From an uncultured Eubacteriaceae bacterium (lineage in GTDB: Bacteria; Bacillota; Clostridia; Lachnospirales; Lachnospiraceae), in the NCBI GenBank assembly GCA_945938055.1, contig CAMEUH010000034.1:1-15294 (forward strand): a DNA stretch of 15,294 bases. The letters run 5' to 3'. The notes beneath the pieces were generated by a model. The model was given only the letters and a program-made list of their open reading frames with translations. It did no database searches and was not told the origin of the DNA. Every line of letters begins with the position of its first letter. Position 1 is the first letter of the stretch. Position numbers and translations under genes: made by a program. Of this stretch, positions 15,035 to 15,294 are shown piece after piece.

Positions 15035-15294
15035 GTGCGCCTTGCGGCGCACGTTTCTAACGGGTGAAAGTCCCTAATCCGCCCTAGTAGTGGGAAGGAT
15101 ACAGCCAAAGACAAGGGTGTCCATCGTGAGGTGGAATCTGAAGGAAGTCGGATGGCAAATCTCTGGTCTGACGAACAGAAATCACATCAGGCTATAGTTA
15201 AGGATAAGGTTGCAATACAAACTAAAGTCCAATAACTACTCGGAATTAACTATGGTAAATGTGGCAGATAGGTGGAGAGAAAGAAACGTGTGGT
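15035..15294 (+). mobile_element. Group II intron, 5' part (domain I), cut by window end
   Basis: The sequence starts with GTGCGCC, matching the GUGYG 5' splice-site consensus, which folds with GGCGCAC (15046-15052). It then carries the conserved domain I blocks GGGTGAAAGTCCC, AAGGGTGTCC, GTGGAATCTGAAGGAAG, GGTCTGACGAACA, AGGCTA and AAAGTCC in the right order, as in bacterial introns such as that of Oceanobacillus iheyensis (group IIC). The reverse transcriptase/maturase and domains V-VI would lie beyond the window. Insertion directly behind a terminator hairpin is the known habit of group IIC introns. Class is inferred; identity as a group II intron is confident. Confidence 0.88.

Noticed and set aside
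14254..15114. Long - strand open frame of 286 codons opposite the kinase-fusion gene
   Set aside because: It is antisense to a gene with clear Walker A and DDF motifs, runs through the terminator and into the group II intron, and its translation has no recognisable motif.
15028..15240. Attempt to identify the exon-binding site of the intron (ACAAAC near 15218 against the TTTGTTT exon end)
   Set aside because: The register is off by two bases and would include intron bases, so the pairing could not be supported from this partial intron.

Overview
The window is AT-rich and reads like the chromosome of a gut-type Clostridia, most likely Lachnospiraceae (Roseburia/Agathobacter-like). This is inferred from strong AGGAGG ribosome-binding sites, lipoprotein-type sugar-binding proteins, a YesM/YesN two-component pair and a stand-alone HMA protein beside a P1B ATPase. 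All complete genes lie on the + strand. Only a partial aldo/keto reductase at the left edge is on the - strand.

Layout. 1-187 (-): start of an aldo/keto reductase. 376-660: small two-helix membrane protein of unknown function. 874-4492: galactose/glucose ABC importer in the order mglB-mglA-mglC, with an intercistronic hairpin after mglB and an intrinsic terminator after mglC. 4655-10077: tightly packed sensing cassette made of a YesN-type response regulator, a YesM-type histidine kinase, a membrane-anchored periplasmic-binding-protein-like protein and a second MglB-type lipoprotein, closed by a terminator. 10141-12836: metal-resistance operon with a perfect 28-bp palindromic operator, an ArsR/SmtB repressor, an HMA CxxC protein, a P1B-2 (Zn/Cd/Pb) ATPase and a terminator. 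12886-13809: patatin-like lipid hydrolase. 13906-14991: P-loop (uridine-kinase-like) protein with an unrecognised N-terminal domain, followed by a terminator. 15035-15294: 5' part of a group II intron placed directly behind that terminator and cut by the window end.

How it works together (inference). The four-gene sensing cassette probably detects extracellular hexose and drives the mglBAC operon beside it. A 10-bp direct repeat with 21-bp spacing sits just upstream of an extended -10 promoter in front of mglB and is a good candidate binding site for the AraC-type regulator. The two MglB paralogues differ at known ligand-binding and calcium-binding positions, which suggests different roles. 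The metal operon is a self-contained derepression circuit. No tRNA, rRNA, CRISPR array or insertion sequence was seen. The only mobile element is the group II intron.
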